Shown piece by piece: positions 1 through 12,004 of a DNA stretch of 37,986 nucleotides. Positions within the stretch are counted from its first letter, which is position 1; each line of letters begins with the position of its first letter. This DNA comes from Lingula anatina. Lineage: Eukaryota > Brachiopoda > Lingulata > Lingulida > Lingulidae. The DNA lies in contig NW_019773869.1 of NCBI RefSeq assembly GCF_001039355.2, positions 1 to 37,986 on the forward strand, given 5' to 3'. The notes beneath the pieces were generated by a model. That model saw only the letters and a program-made list of their open reading frames with translations. It was not told where the DNA came from and searched no databases. Both the position numbers and the translations under genes were made by a program.

Positions 1-594
1 CGGGGGCCTGATGAGGTCAGGTGTAACAGCCACCATTGCTGTGACAAGACACTGAAATAAGGGTCTTTTAAGGGGCGTATAACTCTTTTAAAGACGATAA
101 TTTGGAAAAGAGAGATATCCAAAATATCGTTTCCAATGGTTGTCGTATGACATAAAATAGGCAAAGCATTTTTGTTTGCTTCACTGGCGAATTGAATTGA
201 TGAACTGATGTCACAATGACATCAATGAGATAAATAAAAGTTATTGAAGCGCGATTTTACCCTTGATTTCATTTATCAGTCAGCAAAATAGGAAAACAAA
301 CTGATGAAAAATATTTTGCGAAAAAATATTCCATATTAAATGTCAAATCTGTGTCATCATATTTTTAACCATTAAAATTATCTATAGATAATATAAAAGA
401 GCGGTGGAAAACGTTCAAGAATCATTTAATAAAACAGTTTCAGAAAATACAATTGAACTTCCTTCCACCGCCAGGATGAGAACGTAAAAAAATACACTGT
501 GCGCACGACCTGTCACGATTTACATACAAGATATAGATACCAAGTAAAACTGCACAATCAGTTCTGTATAAGTTGTAAATCAATTGCCAACTCG

Positions 595-640
595 TAGGAT
601 ATGTTGGTTACCAGTAGGATAGGTTGGTAACCAATAGGAT
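595..640. repeat. Short tandem repeat, ~20-bp unit
   Basis: Three imperfect copies of TAGGATAGGTTGGTAACCA lie side by side. They differ by single substitutions. No function is apparent. Confidence 0.6.
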
Positions 641-1310
641 AGGTTATTTGGTCGCCCGGAGGTTGTCATCGCTGCACTGGAAAGCATTTTGCGAGATGCA
701 CCGACACGTTTTGCAACAGGTGATAGTTGCAAGCCGTAAAGAGGTTTTATGGTCATTGTGACCTGTAACCGTGCAGGCCTTACAACCCCAAAGATATTTA
801 AGAAATATACTATTCACCCAAACCCAATATAGAGGCGCAAATGAAGTCACAGGCATGCTGTTCAAATGTTAAGTGCACCGATTGCAAACTAAGTTTGGTT
901 ATTTTAGGGTCCCACATGAAGGATTTGTATCAAAGTTTCACTGTCCTGGTACCATGAGTAATAAAAAAAAATACATGTATATTAATTGATCGTCTAGCCC
1001 CAAGAAGGAACATACGTTACTGTCACAAAAAAAAAAAAAAAAAAAAAAAAGCTGTGAAATGCCCCTTAAGTTACAGTTAAAATATTTATAAAACATTATA
1101 AAACCGTCCTTACGTCCTGTTTAATTTGCCATTGCTGAATCACTACAAAATATATCGGAACGCAGTATAAACTTGAGAATTAAATGACCCGGAACATACG
1201 TTACCGTGCGTTCCTGGATAATACATTACCATTTAGGGTTCTTTGCATAACGTAAAGACATGATAAAATCATAAATTCAATTAAAATTGAGACAGTCGTG
1301 GATTTTTGTT

Positions 1311-1311
<1 letters not shown>

Positions 1312-1351
<40 letters not shown>
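1312..1351. repeat. (CA)n microsatellite
   Basis: An uninterrupted CA dinucleotide run of about 20 units. Confidence 0.95.
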
Positions 1352-1354
<3 letters not shown>

Positions 1355-2570
1355 ATTGTAGCGTTCTCGCCCTAGTTGATTTTTTCCCTTGGATTGGCGG
1401 ATGGAGGCGATCTAAGGCAAAAAAGATTAGGCGGTTTTTCTTTCATGTACGTCTGCCATAATTAGTCCCCAGGATTTGTAAAGCCTTGCTCAAATCGTTG
1501 TGAATGCGGTCTATGTTTACATTAAATCTAAAGTTCTTAATAGTCTTACCGAAACGTACCCTTGGCTGTCTCTCTTTTGGCCTCTAAATTATTTTCTTTG
1601 GTATAGTGTTTTTATTCGGAAACATGCTAATATGACGTTCGGTGGGGTGGAGTGTGGGTTATTAAAAAAACAGATTTTATTGGTTTAAACCGTCCTGTGA
1701 AGTAACCGCGAGATCGACGGGTAAGGTGATACTTCTCGGCATGAATTGAAAAAGGCAAATTGATAAATTGCAGGGTATTCCCTAGTATATTACTTATAAA
1801 TTGTTATTCTCTTATGCTCCCCCTCCCTGACCCTCTTGTAATAAATATTCATTTCTTTCATATGAGAGATATGAGATCGTAAATTAACTTATCTCAACTG
1901 CACTCCGGGGAATCATTCCTTAAGAAAGTGAACGTTTGAGTCCCGTTACCGACGCTCATGCTTTACATAACGTTTTATTAGGGTTTCATATCACTTTTAA
2001 CAACTGTTGGCTGCTTTCCCTGTTAGAGGGTACATGCGCATATAACATAAACCAGAGAAAATAATGGAACATGCCATATATTTATGCCGATATTAAACTA
2101 AATATGCGTGGCTCACATTTTCATTTTTTGTTTTTTGAACATTGAACATAATATTTTTGGGTTAGAGTGTCCACATCTGTAGCGGTGTTTTAAAGGGTCA
2201 GGAAGTTAACAGGTTTGAGACACACCATCATGACAGTGAGTGAGGACCACCCCCCCCCCCCCACACACACACACACACAATCACCCACGAATTATAATGT
2301 CTTGAGCACATGATGCAAAGCACGCCATATAAATATTGTAGTATTAAAAACATCTAAAAGGAAGTCACGCGGCAAAACTTTTGTGTACTTTAAAAAATGT
2401 GGGAATATGTTATAGCAAATACAATACGAATTTAAATAATTGCAATGTATTTCTTTCTTACATTCAGTTTACGTACGTTTTTTGGTAGCCTCTAAAAGTT
2501 TAATACCTGAAAAATTGGAGAACATAAGAGAGTCAGCCAAGGACACGTTTGCGGAACACGTTTCAGCATG

Positions 2571-2850
2571 TCATAATGGACATTTACAGGTGTAGGACCA
2601 GAACAGAGCTTCTTGTAAACAGTTTAGACCGAATTTGATTTGAGGATCAGGGGAGAGGCTTAACAACCCGGTTGGTAGGATGTCTGTGCTGGATGCTCGG
2701 CTGGAAAGCAAAATCTCTATGTTGCAGTGATAACAAAGCTCCGCTACTAAGATGGGCGTATTACCATGCAGATCGAGAGAGTCCTCTATCAACTACAAAG
2801 CTCCGCTACTAAGAGGGGTAGTGAGTCTGACGGCTGTAGCATCTGACTGC
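2571..2850 (-). pseudogene. Ankyrin-repeat-like coding relic
   Basis: On the minus strand a short frame reads DLHGNTPILVAELC, then a hydrophobic helix-like stretch with IEILLSSRAS. This fits the ankyrin pattern (D..G.TPL..A...G...I..LL...A). A second, upstream copy of the string encoding LLVAELC lies 63 bp away on the minus strand (positive-strand CAAAGCTCCGCTACTAAGA occurs twice, near 2734 and 2797), but in a broken frame with adjacent stops. The frame ends at the stop at 2571. This looks like a decayed fragment of an ankyrin-repeat gene, or possibly an isolated exon of a live one. No flanking splice sites were established. The assignment rests on a single well-matched repeat. Confidence 0.4.
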
Positions 2851-3199
2851 CGCTTTCTGCTTTGCACCCCTTTTTATATGGTATATGGGCGTGTGCCATG
2901 TTCGATTATGAGTAAAATTGAGGCGTTCTTCAGTTTGTCAGTTACTAAAATCCAGCCGGCCAATAAATGGTGTCCTTTACGGCAATTATGAGCACGGCAT
3001 AACTAAAAGTTGATTTAAATGAATTAAAATAACTGTGATATATATCTTCGGTCTAAACTTTGAATTTATTCTATTTTATATTTTGGTAATTCAGCAAAAT
3101 TGCACCTCTTCTTTGGGTTTTGGGCGCATTAGGGGAAATGTAAAGTTCATAAATATATACATGTAAATATTCAAATGTTTGCATAACAGGAATTTGATG

Positions 3200-4330
3200 A
3201 AAAATTGTGCATTTTTTACCTAGAAGCATGAAATTTGGCACAGTCGTGCACAATGAAATTCTAAGCAAATTTGGATATATGGGCATGTCTGAAAATTCCA
3301 AAATGGCCATCACATCCAAGATGGCAGCCAAAAACCCTTTCAAATTAAAAACGTCAAGTCCATACTCTTTTAATGGCTTAAAATATCATATGAAGGTTAG
3401 AAAACACTATCGCATGAGCTCTTCAGATGTATAAAATCCAAAATGGCCGCCAAAAGTAATAAAGCTCTCCACTTATTCAAGATATCCATTAGAATGGTGA
3501 ATTCATCATACACTTAAAATTACAAGCAAAAAATTTGGCACAGTTGTGGACAGTGAAATTATGAGCAGTTTGGGTGTACTGGCATGTCTGAAAATTCCAA
3601 AATGGCCGCTTTATCCAAGATGGCCTACAAAAACACTCTTTCAAATTTCAACGTAAATTATATTGTCTTTAAATGGCTGAAATATTAAATAAAAGTTAGA
3701 AAACACCATGGTATGAACTCAGTATCAATACCTGCTTTTTTAGGCGTATTAAATCCTAAACGGCCGCCAATAATAAAAAGCAGCCCACTAATCCAATATA
3801 TCCAATAGAATGGCGAATTCATCAAAAACTACAAGCATATCATTTGACACAGTTGTATACAGCGGGATATATAGCAATTTTGGATGTATGGGCATGCAAA
3901 AATTCAAATACATATGGCCCCCAAGTCCAATGTGGCCACCACAAATACCCGTTTAAATTAAAAATTCAAGTGTGTACTCCTATTGTAGCTTAAGATAACA
4001 TTTTATGGATAGATAACACAATGGTATGAGTAAAGTATCAGTATCTGCTTCTTTAGGTGTATAGAAACCCCAAAGTAAGGGAAACAGGCCACTCACAGCA
4101 TCAGTATGGTGAATTCATCATGCACTTAAAACATAGGCATGGAAATTGGCACAATTGTAGAGAACAGGATTATAAGCTATTTTTAGATATAGTGAAAATT
4201 CTAAAATGACCACCAAAACTCCTTTTTAAAGTAAAAATCCTACTTCATAATCTGGAATATATTTGGTTTGAAAACAACTCATTTTACATGAATTATCAAA
4301 AACTGCTCCTTTAGTTACAGAAAGACCCAA
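3200..4330. repeat. Diverged ~300-bp tandem repeat, about 4 copies, ATGGC-rich
   Basis: The block beginning AAATTTGGCACAGTCGTG (3231) recurs at 3531 (AAATTTGGCACAGTTGTGG), near 3841 (CATTTGACACAGTTGT) and near 4143 (AAATTGGCACAATTGT). The spacing is about 300, 310 and 300 bp. Each unit then carries GGGCATGTCTGAAAATTCC-like text and one or more AAAATGGCCGCC or CCAAGATGGC motifs. Divergence increases along the array, so it is an old tandem expansion or relic satellite. AAGATGGC/AAAATGGC resembles the binding core of YY1-type zinc-finger factors; that resemblance is suggestive only. No coding potential survives. Confidence 0.75.
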
Positions 4331-5741
4331 AATGACTCATTTTGGTCAAGTTGTGACCACTATTTGCAACATTTCTATAGTTGCCACAGGATATGAAATT
4401 GTCAAGGTATTTTCACAAATTAGTTTTAAATTAATGTTATTTTGTCAAGTAGACGTTGCACATGTTATGGGCGATCAACCCATTACTTTAGTAAATAGAG
4501 AATTTGCAAAGGGCTTGAATGCTACATATTTTTACGTTTCTACTCATTTGGTTAAAGTCATAATAACTCTTCGTTTTGGCCAAACATTGATTTTCCTGGA
4601 AAAACGGCAATTTTCCCGTACTTACCAATGGTCAACGACCCTATTCCTGCATTCAAAGTTAGTCCAGGTTCTTTTTTCCTAAACGTACTGTTTTTTTTTT
4701 TTTTTTTTTTAAATCACTTAAGATATTTTAACTGACGGAGCCCTCTCTCACATCGCATAGTCACTGGTGACCTACTTAAAACCGCGGGAAAAGCAGACAA
4801 CAACAACACTATATTACAATAATATAAGATCCATGAGAAATATTCGTCTTTTTGTTAAATGCATTTATATCCACAATGTGTGCCATTCTGGGCTTTTCGT
4901 TATTCCACGCACTGTACAAAAACTCGCAACTTACGTCTGCGTCTGCAATCAACGGGTTTGACGCCATGTTAATTTGGTCTCGAATGAACGCGAGAATCCG
5001 CGTGACACCATTACTAAGAAAGGCATCGAAAGCCCTATTGACAAGCACAGATTTTAGTTTTACTACAATAACGGTCGTTTTAGTGGTAAAGCACAATGGG
5101 GTATAGTTCCATGTGTTGTTTACAATGCATTTCTTGCGGATTTTGAATCTCAAAGAAAGAGTTATTATTGCTTTAAGTAATTATCATTTATTCAAGTGTG
5201 CCTAGTTTTAGTTGTGTTTCCCTCATCTTTCTCAGAATTTGCCTAAAGCCTTCTACATGAACATTCTACATGTAATCCACAACAAAATAACGAAAGGCAT
5301 TGGTCATTTTAAACACCCCAGAAATAATAATAAACTAACCCAAGTATTCAGCAGTCAACACGTACCCTGCTCTTTGTGAAGGTGACTCTACCCAGGTAAT
5401 CTTAGTAATATCACTCATCACCATTCGCATGTAACTAACCAAGCTTCTGGTAGTTCGGCGGGTCGAAACTCCCTTCTTTTTTGGCAAATAATGTATCCCA
5501 CAAATATAGGAAATGCATATCAAAATATAGTTGCAACAAGATCATTTCAATGGTCACAAATCTAGAAATAACGCTGCCATTAATGTGTGGTCTAAGAACA
5601 CCATAATTTGGATTTAAAAACCTTTATTTAAATTATTTCACTGTGTAATATTCCATCAATTATTAAAATCAATGTAGACGGATAAGCTGCCAAGATCATT
5701 ATTTCAAAAAGTTATATTTCCGTTTATTATTATTATTCTAG
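4331..5741. other. Non-coding stretch upstream of the NB-ARC exon
   Basis: It holds a T run (4691-4710) and several overlapping open frames of 60-116 codons on both strands (for example 4809-5153 minus and 4332-4682 plus). None carries a recognisable motif or convincing splice context. It is most likely intron of the NB-ARC/TPR gene, because the exon beginning at 5742 opens behind a splice acceptor and lacks a start codon. Confidence 0.5.
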
Positions 5742-8700
5742 TTGCCCCATGTCAGCTCCTCTCAGTACAGCTACCAGGAAAACTTGCTGAACTTAAAGGC
5801 CGTGAAGACTTGGTACAGCAAATACAGCAGCATATTACAGGTGAATCTCGACTTGTTCTTCTTACTGGGATGGGGGGCATTGGGAAGACATCAGTGGCTA
5901 TTGAGGTCGGGCATCGCGAACAAAATGTACTGTATATTGATATGAGACAAGTCACCAATCTTGACTCTGTGAAGTTATCTCTAGTCCAGCACTACCACCC
6001 AACAAGTTCCCTGAAAGATTTATACAGTGACTATCAAAATGTATTCATACAATCTCTGTCTAGTTTAACTTCAGACACTGTTATAATATTTGATAACAAT
6101 GATGAGGTCATTAAGTCAAATTTGCAGGAATTTCACAGCTTGATCCAATGCATTTCGAATTCAACAAAGCATGTCACTTTGTTGTGTACCAGTCGTGAAT
6201 CATTCAGTGTCATGTCACATAATATGGCTGTCCTAGACGTACCTCCCCTTGATAAGGCACCCTCCACTGATATCCTTTGGGAAGGAAAAGCCACCAGTCC
6301 CACTGATAGTGAGTCAATAGTGTTAGGTGAATTAGCAGAGAAATGCGGGGGGAACCCCCTTGCACTCAAATTATTAGCAGTTCAACTCAAGAAAAAAACT
6401 GCGCAACGAGTATTAGATAGGATGCAAAACAAAAATGTTATTGAAAACCTTAAGGTAGCAAATCTTCCAGCTTCTCAAGAAATGATGGCATGCCTGGATA
6501 TGTCTTATGAAACACTGAATACTGAAGAACAAAGAGTGTTTCGAGCTTTACATATATTCCCAGTTTCATTTCACGTGGAAGAAGTTTCAGGAATTTTGAA
6601 AATAGATGAGGATGAATGTGAATATATCCTTGACAGTCTTTGCAACAAATCTCTCCTAGGTGCAGACCACAGTGTGTATGATCTCCATCCCTTATTAAGA
6701 GCTTATGCAGCGTTTCAAGCTGGAACAGATCAAAATGAAATAGCTGGCATTCAAGATGCGTACTGTAAACATTACATGAAACAGACTCCTCTTCTGCTAT
6801 CCGAATTTGAAACCCTTTCGTCCAAAGAAACATACGGAAAAGCCAAAAAAACACTGCCCCATCTGAAGGTTATAGCTAGTTTGCTGACAGATCAACTTGG
6901 CAACAAAAACCTACACGATGAAGGAATGACATTTATACAATTAAAAAATCTATATTCCATTGCTCGTGTATGTCAAAACGTTTTCCTGTACCCTGAAGCC
7001 TTAACGATACTAAGAACATTGGAAATGTTTGAAGGAAAAGATTTCCCATTTGAACAAATAAGTCCATTTATATATGGCGCGATTGCAGAAGTGCTGCAGG
7101 GAATGGGAAACTACAAAGAGGCACTTGCATATCAAGAGAAATCTCTTGACGTCAAGCAAGCAATACTGGGAGAGAAACACCCATTGACTGCTAGCACATA
7201 CCAGAATATTGGCAGTGCACTATGGTCCATGGGTAAGTTTGCAGACTCACTTACATATTATAAGCAATCTCTTGATATCCAGAAAGAAATAGTGGGTGAG
7301 AAACACTCTGATACTGCAGGGACATACCAGAATATTGGCAGTGCACTGTGTGCCATGGGTAAGTACCAAGAGGGACTTACATATTATTATAAATCTATTG
7401 AAATCGTTAAAGAAACCTTTGGTGAGAAACACCCTCTTGCTGGCATGGCATACCAGAATATTGGCAATGCACTATGTGAAATGGGTACGTTCCAAGAAGC
7501 ACTTCCATGTTATCAGAAATCTCTTCAAATCATGGAAGAAATCCTCGGTATGAAACACCCTGATACAGCGGGAGCATACCAGAATATTGGCAGTGCATTA
7601 TGTGCCATGGGTAAGTACCAAGAGGCACTTACATATCATGAAAAATCTCTTCAAATCATTAAAGAAATCTTTGGTGAGAAACACCCGGATACTGGTAGGG
7701 CATATCACAATATTGGCACTGCACTACTGTCCATTGGTACGTACGCAGAGGCACTTACATATTATGAGAAATCTCTTGAAATCATTAGAGAATTTTTTGG
7801 TGAGAAACACCCTTATACAGGCACGGTATACCAGAATATTGGCAATGCACTATGTGACGTTGGTAAGTACGCAGAGGCACTTACATATTATGAGAAATCC
7901 CTTCTTATCAAGAAAGACATACTTGGTGAGAAACACTCTGATACTGCTTCGACATACAACAGTATTGGCGTCGCACTACGTAACATGGGTAAGTTTGCTG
8001 AGGCACTTACATATCATGAGAAATCTCTTGAAATCCAGAAAGACTTACTTGGTGAGAAACACCCTAATACTGCGACGACATACCGGAATATTGGCAGTGC
8101 GCTATGTGACATGGGCAAGTATCCAGAGGCACTTAAATATTATAAGAAAGCTCTGGAAATCATAAAAGAAATATTTGGTGAGAACCACCCTGATACTGGT
8201 AAGGCTTATCATAAAATCGCCCAGGCCCTATATGCCATAGGTAAGTATGCAGAAGCACTCACACATCATAAGAAATCTTTACAAATCCGGAAAGAAATAC
8301 TAGGGGACAAACATCCTGATACTGCCGCGACATACCAGAATATTGGCAATACCCTAAATGCTATAGGCAAGTACGCAGAGGCACTTACATATTATGAGAA
8401 AAATCTTGATATAATTAAAGCAATATTTGGTGAGGAACATCGTGATACTGCTGCAACATACCAGAATATTGGCAATGCACTATGTGGCATGGGTAAGTAC
8501 GCAAAGGCACTACAACATTATGATAAATCTCTTAAAAAAATTGAAGAAATCCTTGGCGAGAAACACCCTGATACAGCAAGAGCATACCAGAATTTTGGCA
8601 GTGCATTATATGCCATGGGTAAGTACCAAAATGCACTTATATATCATAAAAAATCTCTTAAAATCATTAAAGAAATCTTTGGTGAGAAACACCCTGATAC

Positions 8701-9754
8701 TGGTGAGACATACCACAATATTGGCAATGCGCTGTGTGCCATGGGTAAGTACCAAGAGGCACTTACATATTATGAAAATTCTCTTGAAATCAGGAAAGAA
8801 AATTTTGGTGCGAAACACCCTGATACTGCTTCGGCATACCAGGGCATTGGCAATGTTCTATGTCACGTTGGTAAGTACGCAGAGGCGCGTCAATATTATG
8901 AGAAATCTCTTCTTATCCAGAAAGAAATACTTGGTGAGAAACACTCTGATACAGCTTCGACATACAACAATATTGGCGTCGCACTACGTAACATGGGTAA
9001 GTTTGCTGAGGCACTTATACATAATAAGAAATCTCTTGAAATCCAAAAATACTTACTTGGTGAGAAACACCCTACTACTGCTGACTCATACAAGAATATT
9101 GGCAATGCATTATTTTGCATGGGTAAGTACTCAGAGGCACTTTCATCTTTTGAGAAAGCTCTGGAAATCATAAAAGAAATTTTTGGTGAGAACCACCATG
9201 CTACTGCTACGACACACCAGGATATTGGCAATGCACAGTGTGTCATGGGTAAGTACGCCGATGCACTACAACATTATGAGAAATCACTTAAAGTTATTGA
9301 AAAAATCCTTGGTAAGAAACATCTTGATACTGGTAAGGTATACCAGAATATTGGCAGTGCACTACTATTCATGGGTAAGTATGCAGAGGCACTTACATAT
9401 TATGAGAAATTTCTTGAAATACAGAAAGAAGTGCTTGGTGAGAAACACCCTGATACTGCGCAGACATACTGGTGCATTGGAAATGCATTTCTTGGCTTGG
9501 GTAAATATGCAGAGTCACTTCCGTGTCTTGAGAAAGCTCGTACAGTTTATGCAGATCAATTCGGTCCCAGACATGATGAAACTAAGGTCCAGGATATTAA
9601 AATCCGTCATGTTAAAGTGATGATATTAAATAATGTACTTATAAATTCTTGCAAATACATTGCCACTGAATTGATAGTTAAAGGCAAATTTAGCCAAGCA
9701 AGTCTATTCTTAAGTTATATTGGTTGGAATTTCAAGCCTTATTACAATTTTTAA
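5742..9754 (+). CDS. NB-ARC / tetratricopeptide-repeat (STAND, NLR-like) protein, large terminal exon
   Basis: This is a predicted cytoplasmic STAND-class NTPase switch with a TPR sensor. The exon opens after a pyrimidine-rich acceptor (TTATTCTAG, ending 5741) and is open from the first full codon (5744) with no nearby ATG, so one or more 5' exons, likely encoding an N-terminal effector domain, lie upstream; the incoming phase is 1. Visible motifs in order are the linker LPGKLAELKGRED; P-loop GMGGIGKTS (Walker A); VIIFDNNDE (Walker B); TLLCTSRES (sensor); CGGNPLALKLL (GLPL-like); and YDLHPLLRAYA, at the usual MHD position. From 7169 there are 19 consecutive 42-residue TPRs of kinesin-light-chain type (consensus GEKHPDTA.TYQNIG.AL), followed by a degenerate unit and a short C-terminal tail. 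STAND proteins of this layout act in innate sensing or cell-death control; the role of this one is inferred. The stop is at 9752-9754. Confidence 0.9.
7169..9562 (+). repeat. TPR-coding tandem array: 19 units of exactly 126 bp
   Basis: Units start at 7169 + 126(k-1), each with the codons for G-[EMDAK]-[KNE]-H. All 19 keep the 42-residue length with no indel, and a twentieth degenerate start (GPRH) follows at 9563. Units 3-8 (7421-8176) match units 11-16 (8429-9184) better than their neighbours, at an offset of 1008 bp (8 units). Units 7 and 15 agree at 36 of 42 residues. An incomplete unit precedes the array. Confidence 0.9.
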
Positions 9755-9789
9755 AAAAGATTTGCAGTTTTTGTTGGCACATTTATGAA

Positions 9790-9795
9790 ATTAAA
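9790..9795 (+). promoter_or_regulatory. Candidate polyadenylation signal (ATTAAA)
   Basis: The common variant ATTAAA lies 36 bp after the stop of the NB-ARC/TPR exon. It is followed within 15-45 bp by a T/GT-rich run (CTTGTCTTTTTATG, TTTGTAGTAGTT). The next canonical AATAAA is much further away (11094-11099). Confidence 0.4.
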
Positions 9796-11109
9796 ATGAT
9801 AGGTTTCACTTGTCTTTTTATGATCTTTGTAGTAGTTAGTCCTTGTAGTAAGGGCTTCAGTTTGCATACGTCATGCTATTCCTTATACCAGTCTGTATCT
9901 AATGGAGGACTGACCCTTTGTTTTGTCGTACCGTGACAAGTAGAAGTGTCATAATTCCAATTCAATATCCCTACCAAACTAAGCTTCCATTTCAACCTGT
10001 ACTGCATTCACATATCTGTATCATGTGATATCTTCCCAGTATCTGTCAAGACTTTCCAGTTTATATATATATCAGTTTAGGCGTTCCATTTTCCTGACCT
10101 ACTTTAATCTTCACATATATCTGTGAATTCACAGGAATCAATCCATTCACTAAGGCAAAACTGCAATTTCACATTCATCCTCAACTATGTGCTGGAGATT
10201 TGCTTCATTTAATTACAAAGATACTAGATGTAAACGCCTCAGGAACAACATTTGTTTTTGTGGTTGGAGGGGTTATGAAGTGTGTCAAAATAGTTAACGT
10301 AGTAGTAGCCAAGTTCTTGCATGCCAGGCATAGCATGCCTGAATACGGTAATGAGTCAATATTTTCAATAGGTGAAACTTGTGAATTTTACAGATATTGT
10401 ATTCTTTCAAGTCACACATTTTTAAAGTTAGAAACATTCTTTGTGATTGATAGAAACAAAACTAATAACCGGTCTACAGTATAGTTCTATTGTATACAGA
10501 AAAAAAAAGAACCACAGATGATACACAGAAATATATATTTTGATGATGTTTAAATTTTATATGTTAAAATGGTTAGTTCTTCCTCATTGGAAAAATCGAG
10601 TCATTACCGTATATAGGTATGTTTTGTCTCAAAAATTATAAATAATTGAAAAACACGTATTAAACATTTAACAAATCCACAATCACCAAGGCATAATTTC
10701 ACCTGATCTGGGGATTATGTGTGTATTTTATAAGATGGACCATTTAAAATGCTGACGACATTCTTCAAAATATAATGACTAGTATTATAGGTACTCGTTA
10801 AAAAGAAAGTGTGCGTCTCTGAAGTACCAAGTTGTATTATTTTAAAATCCCACGTCGCTGGCAGATACAGATTAGTGGTCCTTAGAATGTCTCCTCTCCC
10901 TCCAAGACAAAAAGCGAACAGAAACAAAAAACCTACACCCAGGCCGCTGTAAAAGTCCCACTATACTTCAATGATGACAGTGTGGGTCACCTACCTGCTA
11001 CGATCCTGAATCTGCCACCGTGCGTAGTTTTGTATCTTGGTGTCCTTATCAGGTTTTAAGGTAGACTGGTTTTATTTGTGTTCCTTATATATAAATAAAT
11101 TAGATTTCG

Positions 11110-11208
11110 TTTGTCAATAGCTTTAGAAATGATTAGCTAATATTTATCAATCAATATTTGATCTGCTCGCTGGTAAATTAAGTTAATTTTTCTGTAGCTA
11201 TTGACAAA
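11110..11208. repeat. Inverted repeat (13-bp perfect arms), MITE-like hairpin
   Basis: The arm TTTGTCAATAGCT (11110-11122) is exactly complementary to AGCTATTGACAAA (11196-11208). Partial complementarity continues inward (TTAGAAA against TTTCTG). The loop is about 73 bp and AT-rich. It could be a small relic of a foldback element. Confidence 0.55.
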
Positions 11209-12004
11209 TTAAACTGTATTTGTTTATCAAGTTTTAATGTTATCCATTATTGCTCATTCTGATAAATACCCTTTATCAGGCATAATTCCACTGTCGATTT
11301 GCTTTGTTCACTTGTGTTATTGTAATGTCAGATGTGTGATGAATATTAATTATATATAGTTAAAGTTGGGATGCTGATTTAGATGTTTTTTCATACCTTG
11401 TACTTAGACTTACTGAGACAGTGGTCATACATGTAGTTACACTGTAACTCGGTGAAAACCGTTTGAAATTACTTGTATATACTTTTTAAATGTTATTACA
11501 ATATATGTACACAAAATGGATGCTAAGGTGTTGTGGGAGCAAAAACCACGAGAAAACTGTATGTAACCATTACCGTTGATATTTACAGCTGATAAATTCA
11601 CTGATACATGTAACCTAGTATTACAATCTATGTAGTAATGGCAGATCAGCCGAAGTCTCATTTTCACGTTTTTCTCCCAAACTACAACGTTAGTAATACC
11701 TTAGGGCAGTGGGAAGATTGAGTCCTTAGTTGAATTTGATTATAACTGTTAAAAGTATATTTTGAAGCCATTTTTTAGCCTTCGGCAATTTCCGTTAAGC
11801 TTCGGCATGTGTGACAAGTATCATATGTTGTCAATAACCAGGGGTGGATTGAGGGTTATTTTCAAATTATCTTTGTTGATCCATCTTCCCTTTTTGACCG
11901 TCTTCCGACAGAAAAAAAACAACAAAAAACATTGATACTCGTCAGTGTAAATTTGATAATCCAGAAGACGGCCTGAATCTAACCCTGCTAGCACTATTCA
12001 AGAT

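Larger units (their letters stand above)
1..2570. other. Non-coding stretch with simple repeats
   Basis: I see no supportable gene here. The open frames are short and show no recognisable domain. The stretch holds a 24-bp A run (1027-1050), a (CA)n microsatellite (about 1312-1351), a C run passing into (CA)n (about 2250-2279), and three imperfect ~20-bp direct repeats of the form TAGGATAGGTTGGTAACCA (about 595-640). It may contain intron or 5' exons of the NB-ARC gene downstream, but none could be identified by eye. Confidence 0.6.

Noticed and set aside
644-865. Minus-strand segment reading LSPVAKRVGASRKML in one frame, like a transposase helix-turn-helix
   Set aside because: Too short and isolated, without the Tc1 GRPR motif in the right place or any catalytic region; left unassigned.
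4332-5153. Overlapping 84-116-codon frames on both strands upstream of the NB-ARC exon
   Set aside because: No domain, no splice context and no repeat or composition signal that separates them from chance; not called as genes or as the missing N-terminal exon.
7296-9620. Long plus-strand and minus-strand frames inside the TPR array
   Set aside because: They repeat with the same 126-bp period as the TPR frame and are out-of-frame shadows of it (for example Arg/His-rich LVRNTLI... repeats).
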